Source of the DNA: Enterococcus sp. DIV0212c
GTDB lineage: Bacteria > Bacillota > Bacilli > Lactobacillales > Enterococcaceae
Assembly (NCBI RefSeq): GCF_017377505.1
Contig: NZ_JAFREN010000016.1
Location: 124,001-188,000 of the forward strand
Direction: 5' to 3'
DNA length: 64,000 bases
Position 1 is the stretch's first letter; each line of letters begins with the position of its first letter. Under the pieces are notes generated by a model. It was given only the letters and a program-made list of their open reading frames with translations, was not told the DNA's origin and did not search any database. Positions 8,855-16,377 of this stretch are shown here, in pieces. Made by a program: the position numbers and the translations under genes.

Positions 8855-11077
8855 CTAGATAAATTGTCCTGTAATTGAAGTACTCTGTTTTATGTCTCCT
8901 GGTTTTCCTTCAAAAACAATTTCCCCACCTTGATTACCGCCATCAGGGCCAATATCAACGATCCAATCCCCCTGCTTGATCAAATCAACATGATGCTCGA
9001 TCACAATAACCGTATTGCCTTGATCAACCAAATGATTCATGATTTCCGTCAAGTGTTCGATATCCGATAAATGAAGTCCCGTTGATGGTTCATCTAAAAC
9101 GTAAATACTGCCTTTTTTGTAAAACTCACTGGCTAATTTCATCCGCTGACATTCCCCGCCAGATAAGGTATTCATCGGTTGTCCTAAGGTTAAATAGCTC
9201 AAACCAACTTGTTCCATTGCTTCGATTTTTTTCAAAATTGCTGGCTCTTTGAAGAATGCCAATGCCTCTTCAACTGTCAATGCTAATACTTCTGTGATGT
9301 TTTTTCCTTGGAACTGATAATCTAACACTTCTTGTTTATAGCGTTTGCCATGACACACATCACATTCGCTTTTTATCGCTTCCATAAATGCTAAATTTGT
9401 CTCAATGAATCCTTGCCCTTTACAATTTTCACAGCCGCCTTTGGAATTATAGCTAAATAATGAAGGCGAAACATCGTTTGCTTTTCCAAATAGCTTTCTA
9501 ATGTTGTCCATGATCCCAATATACGTTGCTGGATTTGAACGTGAATTTGTTTGAGCTGCAGCTTGATCGATCACAATCGTTTCAGGAAATTCTGATAAGA
9601 AAGATTCTTTGACCAAGGTACTTTTCCCTGATCCTGCTACACCTGTAATCATCGTTAAGGTCTTTTTAGGGATACGTAAAGCTGTCTCCTTTAAGTTATG
9701 CTTACTTGAAAGACGTCCTTGGTAAAAATCGACTGCTGGTCTAACCTGTTTTTTCAACTCTGTTTGATTTTTCAAGCAGTTTCCTGTTAGCGTGTCTGAC
9801 TCGAGTAAGTCCTTATACGTTCCTTCAAACATAATATTTCCACCATGTTTTCCTGCCTGAGGACCAACTTCAATCACATGGTCGGCAATTTTAATCACAT
9901 CTGGATCATGTTCGATCACAATCACAGTATTGCCTTTATCTCTTAGTTTGAACAACAATTCATTTAGACGGTGAACATCTCTTGGATGTAGTCCGATGCT
10001 TGGTTCATCAAATATGTAAATCAAATCCACCAGACTATTATTTAAATGCTTGACCATCTTGACCCGTTGAGACTCACCGCCAGATAATGTTGCGGTTTCT
10101 CGATCTAAACTTAAATAGCCTAACCCAATTTCAACTAAGTGACTGATTTTTTCTTTCAGATTTTTAATGATCGGCGTAGCATTTGGGATTTCGATCGTTT
10201 CTAAGACATCCAGCATTTTAATCAATTCGATCGAAGTAAAATCTGCAATTGAATAGTCACCGACTGTTACAGCTAACGAAGCTTGTGACAAGCGTTTTCC
10301 TTGGCAAAGCGGACAAGTTGCTTCATGGGTATATTCATTAATCAGTTTCTGGGTTCGTGGTGATATTTCGCCTTCTTTTTGCAAATAGAGGCGATTGAAC
10401 TTTGCAAATAACCCTTCATATGTGAAATTAACATCCTCGATTTTAACTTTAATGTCTTTTCCATAAAGCAGTGTATCCAATTCTTGCTCTGTATACTCTG
10501 AAATTTTCTTATCGTTGTCAAATAAGCCTGAATCTAAATAGCCTTTCATATGCCATTCTGTATTTTTAAACGCAGAAAACTGGATCGCTCCACTGTTTAA
10601 AGACTGTGAAGGATCTAAAAATTTATCTTCATCGATTCTCAGTGTTCGCCCAATTCCTTGACACTCCGGACACATGCCAGCTTGATCATTAAAGGAAAAA
10701 TAATTGGCTGTTCCAATACTAGGCTTCCCAAATCTTGAAAAAAGCACGCGCAGCAAAGGATTGATATCTGTGATCGTTCCTAATGTTGAACGAGAATTGC
10801 CACCTAAACGCTTTTGATTGATAACCACTGAAGTCGATAAATTTTCAATGCTGTCCACATCTGGGTGCTGATATTTCGGTAGAAAATTTTGTATGAACGC
10901 ACTAAAGGTTTCATTTAATTGTCGTTGCGATTCATTAGCGATCGTTTCAAATACAATCGAGGATTTTCCTGAACCCGAAACACCTGTAAAAACAGTTATT
11001 TTTCGTTTCGGTATTTTTACTGAGACATTTTTTAAATTATTTTCCCGTGCCCCATTAATTGTTACATATTCTGTCAT
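8855..11077 (-). CDS. Short UvrA-type ABC ATPase (UvrA2/DrrC-like class)
   Basis: A 740-residue protein built like UvrA but about 200 residues shorter than the repair enzyme. First ATPase half: Walker A GVSGSGKSS at 32-40, zinc-finger cysteines in CPECQG and CPLCQGKR, signature LSGGESQR, Walker B DEPSIGLH. Second half: GVAGSGKST, CENCKGQG and CDVCHGKRY, LSGGECQR, LDEPSTGLH. All ATPase motifs look intact, so it should bind ATP and DNA. The shortness suggests loss of the UvrB-interaction insertion, as in the short UvrA-like proteins linked to resistance to DNA-intercalating drugs. The start ATG has a AAGGAGG site. A divergent MerR-type regulator and a structured upstream region suggest inducible expression. 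The repair enzyme proper is probably elsewhere in the genome. Confidence 0.9.
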   Translation of the reverse strand: MTEYVTINGARENNLKNVSVKIPKRKITVFTGVSGSGKSSIVFETIANESQRQLNETFSAFIQNFLPKYQHPDVDSIENLSTSVVINQKRLGGNSRSTLGTITDINPLLRVLFSRFGKPSIGTANYFSFNDQAGMCPECQGIGRTLRIDEDKFLDPSQSLNSGAIQFSAFKNTEWHMKGYLDSGLFDNDKKISEYTEQELDTLLYGKDIKVKIEDVNFTYEGLFAKFNRLYLQKEGEISPRTQKLINEYTHEATCPLCQGKRLSQASLAVTVGDYSIADFTSIELIKMLDVLETIEIPNATPIIKNLKEKISHLVEIGLGYLSLDRETATLSGGESQRVKMVKHLNNSLVDLIYIFDEPSIGLHPRDVHRLNELLFKLRDKGNTVIVIEHDPDVIKIADHVIEVGPQAGKHGGNIMFEGTYKDLLESDTLTGNCLKNQTELKKQVRPAVDFYQGRLSSKHNLKETALRIPKKTLTMITGVAGSGKSTLVKESFLSEFPETIVIDQAAAQTNSRSNPATYIGIMDNIRKLFGKANDVSPSLFSYNSKGGCENCKGQGFIETNLAFMEAIKSECDVCHGKRYKQEVLDYQFQGKNITEVLALTVEEALAFFKEPAILKKIEAMEQVGLSYLTLGQPMNTLSGGECQRMKLASEFYKKGSIYVLDEPSTGLHLSDIEHLTEIMNHLVDQGNTVIVIEHHVDLIKQGDWIVDIGPDGGNQGGEIVFEGKPGDIKQSTSITGQFI

Positions 11078-11096
11078 AAAAATCCTCCTTAAAATA

Positions 11097-11235
11097 AAAG
11101 CGGAACAAATCGGTTAATCCTGTAGAAAATTAGGAAATTGGCATTGAAATGCCCTTCATTTCACTGACAATTTATCTATTTTCCTAAGGATTGATTTGTG
11201 CAGCTAGATAAACTACGGTGACAACGTTCCGCTTT
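11097..11235 (-). repeat. Recurrent hairpin element, copy B (leader of the UvrA-like gene)
   Basis: Read on the minus strand this copy folds into one long hairpin. The outer stem is AAAGCGGA (11235-11228) with TCCGCTTT (11104-11097). Next come ACAAATC with GATTTGT, then AATCCT with AGGATT, an AT-rich GGAAAA/TTTCC zone, and the apical stem TGAAATG/CATTTCA. It begins with the CTAGCTGCACA block shared with copy A. It ends just before the AAGGAGG of the UvrA-like gene, so if transcribed from the promoter in copy A it would form a structured 5' leader. Its stems differ in sequence from copy A but remain paired. Confidence 0.7.
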
Positions 11236-11292
11236 GCTTCACCTTGTACTTTTCAACATCAGTTCACTTCATTCACTGTGTTTCAAAGCAAA

Positions 11293-11321
11293 AGCATAGC
11301 AGGCTCGTTCAACTTTGACTG
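11293..11321 (-). promoter_or_regulatory. Probable promoter of the UvrA-like gene (3' part of element copy A)
   Basis: On the minus strand: -35 CAGTCA (11321-11316), a 17-nt spacer, and extended -10 TGCTATGCT (TATGCT at 11298-11293). The same arrangement with a nearly identical spacer occurs upstream of the CPBP gene and of lemA. It would start an RNA with a leader of about 200 nt that contains element copy B. Confidence 0.55.
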
Positions 11322-11403
11322 GAAAATAGGAAAAATCGACTGAGATGCTTTCTGTCTCATTCTATTTTTATCTTTTTCCCGAAAGGTTAGCCTGTGCAGC
11401 TAG
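11294..11403 (-). repeat. Recurrent hairpin element, copy A
   Basis: On the minus strand it starts CTAGCTGCACAGGCT and ends GAGCCTGCTATGC. Stems: CAGGCT/AGCCTG, AACCTTT/AAAGTT (one bulged C), GGAAAA/TTTTCC, AAAAAT/ATTTTT, and an apical TGAGA/TCTCA. It is clearly homologous to the copy upstream of lemA, sharing CTTTCGGGAAAAAGATAAAA-type sequence, a TTTTTCCTATTTT block and ACGAGCCTG. Two tandem copies (A then B) separate the UvrA-like gene from the MerR gene. Confidence 0.7.
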
Positions 11404-11519
11404 ACACCACTAGACTAACCCTATCGTAGCACATTCGTGCAAGTTCTAAGGTTATAGATTACAAACTTTGTTAAATAGCTTATAATAATCAAAAACGTTG
11501 TTATCCGGAGGAATATCCC

Positions 11520-12254
11520 ATGAGTATTCGACCCATTGATATTGCCAGAGAATTGAATATCAGTACCAGTTTATTACGGCATTATGAAAAAAAGCAACTC
11601 ATCCCCTCACCTGAGCGAAGCAGCAGTGGTTATCGCCTTTATACGGAAGAAAGTTTGCATTACTTTCGTGCGGTGCGAACGACTACGCTCACTTATGGCT
11701 ATCACGCTACAAATGGCATCATGGCCGCTATCCAAAGCCATAACTTTACAACTGCTTTTTGGTTATTGAATGAAGAACAAGTTAAACTAAATCAACGAAA
11801 AAATATATCTGATCAAACCTTAGCCCTCCTCCACGACGAGGAATGGCAAGAAATCACGCTGTTACCCACTCGAGGTTGGCTGACGATCGGTGAAACAGCG
11901 GAACGTTTAGCGATTCCTGAAACTACGATTCGCCACTGGACCAAAGAACGGCTCCTTGAAGTCCCACGGGATAGTGACAGTAACTATCGAATGTTTGATG
12001 AACACGCCTTACAGCAATTATTATTTATCCGTTTGATTCGAGCCTCTACTTGGTCATTAAATGAAGTCCGAGAAATATTGGCGCAATTTCAAGCAGACTC
12101 ACCTAAGCGAATGATTGAATTAGCAGAACAATCCTTACGTGCTTTGAATGAACTTCTTAAACGTCAAATGATTGCCAACAAGTATATTTATGCGCTGATT
12201 CAATTTTTACAGCCAGATTTTTTTGAAGATTTTCCTAGCACTGATTTTTATTGA
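11520..12254 (+). CDS. MerR-type regulator with two HTH domains
   Basis: A 244-residue protein with two MerR-type winged HTH modules in tandem. The first is at residues 4-60 (RPIDIARELNISTSLLRHYEKKQLI, then GYRLYTEESLHYF). The second is at 119-178 (WLTIGETAERLAIPETTIRHWTKERLL, then NYRMFDEHALQQLLFIRLIR). A helical tail of about 55 residues follows, without obvious metal-binding cysteines. Two HTH domains in one chain could let a monomer occupy a site that ordinary MerR proteins bind as dimers. The start ATG has GGAGG 9 nt upstream. It is divergent from the UvrA-like ATPase, across 442 nt holding the element copies, so that gene is the likeliest target; the ligand is unknown. Confidence 0.85.
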   Translation: MSIRPIDIARELNISTSLLRHYEKKQLIPSPERSSSGYRLYTEESLHYFRAVRTTTLTYGYHATNGIMAAIQSHNFTTAFWLLNEEQVKLNQRKNISDQTLALLHDEEWQEITLLPTRGWLTIGETAERLAIPETTIRHWTKERLLEVPRDSDSNYRMFDEHALQQLLFIRLIRASTWSLNEVREILAQFQADSPKRMIELAEQSLRALNELLKRQMIANKYIYALIQFLQPDFFEDFPSTDFY

Positions 12255-12260
12255 AAAACC

Positions 12261-12293
12261 AAAAAGGATAATCCATTTTGGACTATCCTTTTC
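12261..12293. terminator. Bidirectional terminator between the MerR-type gene and tag
   Basis: AAAAGGATA and TATCCTTTT form a 9-bp stem around a 13-nt loop, with A- and T-tracts on each side. It lies between convergent stops at 12254 and 12294. Confidence 0.8.
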
Positions 12294-12827
12294 TTAATCA
12301 AACTCTCGATTCAACACTTCATCTTGAATCATCCCACTGGCTTTCATAAACATATACGTGACCACTGGACCAACAAAGGTAAATCCATGCTTTTTCATAT
12401 CTTTCGCCACATGTTTAGATAGCGGTGTGACATTTGGCACTTCATACGATTCTTCATAAACATTCAAACGTGGAACACCACCAACAAAATCCCACATATA
12501 TTCAGCGAAACTTCCGTATTCTTGTTGCACCGCTAAAATCGCTTGCGCATTTTGGATGGTTGCGTTGATTTTTCTTGGGTTACGAATCATTTCAGGATCC
12601 TGCATGATTTTTTCCACATCGTCCGGCATCATAGCCGCAACTTTTTGAATCTCCATATTATGAAAGTTTCTCAAAAATGCCTCTAATTTACCAGCTGCTG
12701 CTTTCCAACTTAAACCAGCTTGAAAAGTTCCTACAGTGAGTAAAATAAAAAGTAAACGATCATCATGCGTGGGTTTGCCCCATTGATTGTGGTACCAGTT
12801 GAATTTTGACGGTTGCTTTTCTTTCAT
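12294..12827 (-). CDS. tag: DNA-3-methyladenine glycosylase I, variant without zinc ligands
   Basis: A 177-residue Tag-family protein. It removes 3-methyladenine from alkylated DNA as the first step of base-excision repair. Family landmarks in order: NWYHNQWGKPTHDDRLLF, GTFQAGLSWKAAAGK, MIRNPRKINATIQNAQAIL, YMWDFVGG and GFTFVGPVVTYMFMKASGMI. The ordinary enzyme starts MxRCxW and ends with an H and a C that bind a structural zinc together with the N-terminal Cys. Here the N-terminus is MKEKQPSKFNWYH and the C-terminus reads IQDEVLNREFD, so the cysteines are absent and zinc is probably not bound. The start has AGGAG 5 nt upstream. It appears monocistronic. Confidence 0.88.
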   Translation of the reverse strand: MKEKQPSKFNWYHNQWGKPTHDDRLLFILLTVGTFQAGLSWKAAAGKLEAFLRNFHNMEIQKVAAMMPDDVEKIMQDPEMIRNPRKINATIQNAQAILAVQQEYGSFAEYMWDFVGGVPRLNVYEESYEVPNVTPLSKHVAKDMKKHGFTFVGPVVTYMFMKASGMIQDEVLNREFD

Positions 12828-12906
12828 CTTTTTCTCCTACAAATAGTTATTTCTTTTATAATAGCACAAAAGAAATAACGAGATGTATTCGCTATTTCTC
12901 AACTAA

Positions 12907-12939
12907 AAAAAGAGTTTGGAAGAAACACCCAAACTCTAC
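12907..12939 (-). terminator. Terminator of the PTS-transketolase operon
   Basis: AGAGTTTGG (12911-12919) and CCAAACTCT (12929-12937) form a perfect 9-bp stem, followed on the minus strand by a T-run. It lies just after the transketolase C-terminal gene. Confidence 0.85.
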
Positions 12940-12949
12940 ATCTGTTCAC

Positions 12950-13873
12950 CTATTTTAATAAATCCACCATCGCTTTTAAAATATCCTCCGCTGTTAATCC
13001 ATAAGCTTCCTTTAAATACGCTATTTTACCAACTTGACCAAATTGTTCTTTGACACCGATTCGCTTCATTTTCACAGGATGATTTTCAGCTCCTATTTCC
13101 GCTACAGCACTACCCAACCCACCGATCACATTATGATTTTCTGCCGTTACGATCGGTCCTAGTTTAGCCGCTTCAATTACAATGTCTTCATTCATCGGCT
13201 TGATTCTAAACAAATCAATCACTTGAACTGAGATTCCTTGTTTCTCTAAATCCTCCGCTGCCTGAAGAGCTTCTTCCACCATAATTCCAATAGCAAAAAT
13301 CGTACCTGCTGTTCCCTTTTTAAGCCTACAATACCCTTTAGAAAAATCTTCCTCACCAGTATAAAGTGACTTCGCTTGTTTGCGAATGGTTCGAATATAG
13401 AATAGTCCTTGTGCCGTATGGGCATATTCTAAAATAGCTTTAAATTGGTATGGATCTGACACTTCATAAATATGGTTTCCCGGAATGACCCGCATCAAGG
13501 CAATATCTTCAAACGGCATATGTGTGCCGCCGTTCATTTCAGCAGTAACACCTGGATCAGTTCCTACAATTACCGCATGATTTTTGGCATAACCAAGAGA
13601 TAGAAAGACTTGATCAAAGGAACGCCTCGTTGCAAATGGCGCAAAGGTATGGATAAATGGGACAAAACCAGTAACAGCAAGACCCGCTGCTGCGCCCATT
13701 TCTTCCGCTTCCATGATGCCCACATTGATATAACGTTTTCCAAGTTGCTCTTTTAATTTACTTGTTCCCATCGAGCTTGCTAGATCCGCTTCTAATGCTA
13801 CAACTTTTGGATCTTTTTCTGCTAACGCTAAAATCGTTTTTGTATAGACTTGTCGCATTTCTAAGTCTTTCAT
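12950..13873 (-). CDS. Transketolase, C-terminal subunit
   Basis: A 307-residue protein equal to the pyrimidine-binding and C-terminal domains of transketolase. The catalytic Glu region reads VGIMEAEEMGAAAGLA, and the C-terminal transketolase domain is about 190-300 (VIDLFRIKPMNEDIVIEAAK, TAENHNVIGGLGSAVAE). With the preceding gene it forms a split transketolase that moves a C2 unit between sugar phosphates using thiamine diphosphate. Its ATG overlaps the stop of the N-terminal subunit (TAATG), which favours matched synthesis. In this operon it probably processes the phosphorylated product of the PTS. The exact reaction is not readable and DXS-like chemistry is not excluded. Confidence 0.9.
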   Translation of the reverse strand: MKDLEMRQVYTKTILALAEKDPKVVALEADLASSMGTSKLKEQLGKRYINVGIMEAEEMGAAAGLAVTGFVPFIHTFAPFATRRSFDQVFLSLGYAKNHAVIVGTDPGVTAEMNGGTHMPFEDIALMRVIPGNHIYEVSDPYQFKAILEYAHTAQGLFYIRTIRKQAKSLYTGEEDFSKGYCRLKKGTAGTIFAIGIMVEEALQAAEDLEKQGISVQVIDLFRIKPMNEDIVIEAAKLGPIVTAENHNVIGGLGSAVAEIGAENHPVKMKRIGVKEQFGQVGKIAYLKEAYGLTAEDILKAMVDLLK

Positions 13874-14703
13874 TATTGATTCACCTCGATCTTTTCAGCC
13901 AACACGTCAATCGCTTCTTTGATGGCTATCTTTCCTGCTTCATCTGGACGAATATGATGATTGTCCACTAATTCTTCAAAGTAAGGAACGCCTTGTCCTT
14001 TTACTGTATCTAAAACAATCGCTGTTGGTTTACCGATCATTTGTTTCGCTTGATTCAACGCAACTTCAATTGCATCAACATCGCTGCCATCCACACGCCA
14101 ACTATTAAACCCAAAGGCCTGCATTTTTTCGACAAAATCAAACGGATCGCAAATATCTGTTGTATAACCATCTAACTGTTTTTTATTATCATCAATCAAT
14201 ACGATCAAATGATCTAACTTCTGATGCGCCGCAAACTGAAACGCCTCCCAACATTGTCCTTCATTTAATTCCCCGTCACCAACGATTGCATAGGTATAAT
14301 TACTTTTGCCTAACAACTGATTGCCTTTTGCGATCCCTGTTGCTGCTGAGATTCCTTGACCTAAAGACCCTGTTGTCATATCCACACCCGGTGTTTTGAT
14401 TCGATCTGGATGAGAAGGAAGACTCGTTCCATTTTGATTTAAACTATATAAAAACGCTTCATCAAAATACCCTTTTAAAAACAACGTAGCATATAGCGCA
14501 GGCCCAGCATGTCCTTTCGATAAAACAAAATAATCACGGTCTGGATCATCTTTTCTTTCTGGTGAAACATTCAAGACTTTTCCATACAAAACAGCCAATG
14601 TTTCAACGATAGATAAACTACCGCCAAAATGCCCAAAGCCTAAATTATCCAACTCTCGCATCGTATAATAACGAATCTGATCCGCAAATTTATGTGTGTC
14701 CAT
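13873..14703 (-). CDS. Transketolase, N-terminal subunit
   Basis: A 276-residue thiamine-diphosphate-binding half of transketolase. Landmarks: GHFGGSLSIVETLAVLYG, DYFVLSKGHAGPALYATL, a GSLGQGIS loop, and the ThDP/metal motif GDGELNEGQCWEAF with the closing N in LIDDNKKQLDG. The N-terminal location of ThDP motifs and absence of the C-terminal domain show a genuine split enzyme, not a truncation, because the next gene supplies the rest. It starts one base inside the stop of the IIC gene (TAATG), so the three genes are translationally coupled. Confidence 0.92.
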   Translation of the reverse strand: MDTHKFADQIRYYTMRELDNLGFGHFGGSLSIVETLAVLYGKVLNVSPERKDDPDRDYFVLSKGHAGPALYATLFLKGYFDEAFLYSLNQNGTSLPSHPDRIKTPGVDMTTGSLGQGISAATGIAKGNQLLGKSNYTYAIVGDGELNEGQCWEAFQFAAHQKLDHLIVLIDDNKKQLDGYTTDICDPFDFVEKMQAFGFNSWRVDGSDVDAIEVALNQAKQMIGKPTAIVLDTVKGQGVPYFEELVDNHHIRPDEAGKIAIKEAIDVLAEKIEVNQ

Positions 14704-16070
14704 TATGCCGCCTCCTCCGTTTCAGTTGGTTTTTTCTTGCCGAAAATCGTTAATCCAATCAATAACGCCAACACCGCTAAAACGCCGACAACGACTGCAA
14801 TTTGACCGCCCGTATCCGCTAACTTACCAAGGAATATCCCCGTCACGCCATAATCTGTATCAGAGAACGTCGACCCTTGGAAGCCTAAATCACCCATAAC
14901 TGGCATTAGTAAAATCGGCATAAAACTAATAATCACCCCATGAATAAACGAACCCACCACGGCACCTCGAACTCCACCTGTAGCATTTCCGAAAACGCCG
15001 GCCGTCGCACCACAGAAGAAATGCGGCACCACACCCGGAATAATCACGGTCGTACCTGTTGCAATCATAATAAATAAACTAACGATCCCCCCAACAAAAC
15101 TAGTTAAAAAGCCAATCAAAACAGCATTTGGTGCATATGGAAAGACGATTGGACAATCTAAAGCTGGAATCGAGTTAGGCACTAATTTTTCAGAAATCCC
15201 TTTAAATGCCGGTACAATTTCAGCTAAAATCAAACGAACACCAGCCAAGATCACAAAGACACCTGCCGCAAACATCCCTGCTTGTTGTAACGCATAGATA
15301 ATATAATTTGTCCCATTACTAAGATTTTCAGAAATAAAGTCATTCCCTGCAAACAAGGCCACGATCGTATACACAATTCCCATCGTCAACGTAATACTAA
15401 CTGTCGAATCACGTAAGAATGACAAGCCTTTTGGAAAATTGATATCTTCCGTTGATTTCTTTTTATCCCCCACATATTTTCCGATAAAACCACTAAGGGC
15501 ATAGCCAAAGTTCCCTGTATGTCCCAAAGCAACTGAATCATTTTTGGTAATTTGTTTGGTAAACGGCTGTGCGATTGCTGGAAAAATCGTATTCGCTAAT
15601 CCTAACGCCAAACCACCGACTAAGACTAACGGCACAGCACTCATTTTGGTGACACTCATGATTACCGCAATCATACAAGCCATATAAAGTGTTGCATGAC
15701 CTGTTAAATAAATATATTTAAATTTCGTAATGCGGGCGATCAAAATATTAAACGCCATTCCCGCTAACATAATAAGTGCTGTATACGTCCCATATTTTGT
15801 CAAAGCCAAGGCAACGATTGCTTCATTATTCGGCACCACCCCTTGCATATTAAACGCATGCTGGAACATTTCTCCAAACGGTGCCAGCGAGCCCTCAATC
15901 ACGCCAGCCCCAGCTGTTACCACTAAAAACCCAACAAAGGTTTTGATTCCGCCACGGACAACATCTGAGATCGGCTTTTTCTGTAACCCTAATCCGAGAA
16001 CTGCGATCAAGGCTACCAGAATTGCTGGCGTACTTGCAATATCAATCAATATATTTAAAATACTATTCAT
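14703..16070 (-). CDS. PTS ascorbate-type permease, EIIC (UlaA-like)
   Basis: A 455-residue polytopic membrane protein of the ascorbate (SgaT/UlaA) PTS EIIC family. It has about 11 hydrophobic segments, with landmarks KPISDVVRGGIKTFVGFLV, TGHATLYMACMIAVIM, GHTGNFGYALSGFIGKYVG and VVPHFFCGATAGVFGNATGG. It imports a sugar or sugar acid coupled to phosphorylation by the cognate EIIB and EIIA. The neighbouring split transketolase, absent from true ulaABC operons, indicates a substrate other than or beyond ascorbate. It ends in a short Lys/Glu cytoplasmic tail. A GGGAG site precedes the ATG. Confidence 0.9.
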   Translation of the reverse strand: MNSILNILIDIASTPAILVALIAVLGLGLQKKPISDVVRGGIKTFVGFLVVTAGAGVIEGSLAPFGEMFQHAFNMQGVVPNNEAIVALALTKYGTYTALIMLAGMAFNILIARITKFKYIYLTGHATLYMACMIAVIMSVTKMSAVPLVLVGGLALGLANTIFPAIAQPFTKQITKNDSVALGHTGNFGYALSGFIGKYVGDKKKSTEDINFPKGLSFLRDSTVSITLTMGIVYTIVALFAGNDFISENLSNGTNYIIYALQQAGMFAAGVFVILAGVRLILAEIVPAFKGISEKLVPNSIPALDCPIVFPYAPNAVLIGFLTSFVGGIVSLFIMIATGTTVIIPGVVPHFFCGATAGVFGNATGGVRGAVVGSFIHGVIISFMPILLMPVMGDLGFQGSTFSDTDYGVTGIFLGKLADTGGQIAVVVGVLAVLALLIGLTIFGKKKPTETEEAA

Positions 16071-16095
16071 ATTTTTCTCCCACCTTCTTTAGACT

Positions 16096-16377
16096 TTAGA
16101 GTAATTCATTTTCTGCACAAACTGCTCTGACTTTTTCTCTTAATTCATCCATATCGATAATACTTTCTAAAACAACCACATTCCCTAAATGCTGCGCACT
16201 ATCTGCTAAATCGCCACCTACAAAAAAGACATCTGCCAAATCCGGCGTTGCACTGCCCATATCGTAATGCGCCACCTCAACTCCTGTTACACCTAATTCA
16301 TTCAACACACTGTTAATATTCATTTCCACCATAAAACTAGATCCTAAGCCAGATCCGCAAACCGCTGCCATTTTCAT
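16096..16377 (-). CDS. PTS EIIB, ascorbate/lactose-type
   Basis: A 93-residue cytoplasmic EIIB. The phosphocysteine is Cys7 in the P-loop-like CGSGLGSSF. The rest has the short alpha/beta pattern of the SgaB/UlaB family. It accepts phosphate from EIIA and passes it to the substrate bound by the EIIC 25 nt downstream. Its ATG overlaps the stop codon of the regulator gene by 4 nt (ATGA type). No separate EIIA gene exists in the operon; the EIIA domain is at the C-terminus of the regulator. Confidence 0.9.
   Translation of the reverse strand: MKMAAVCGSGLGSSFMVEMNINSVLNELGVTGVEVAHYDMGSATPDLADVFFVGGDLADSAQHLGNVVVLESIIDMDELREKVRAVCAENELL

Noticed and set aside
8855..11077. Canonical UvrA repair protein
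   Set aside because: It is about 200 residues shorter than repair UvrA and looks like the short UvrA2/DrrC class; uvrB is not adjacent.
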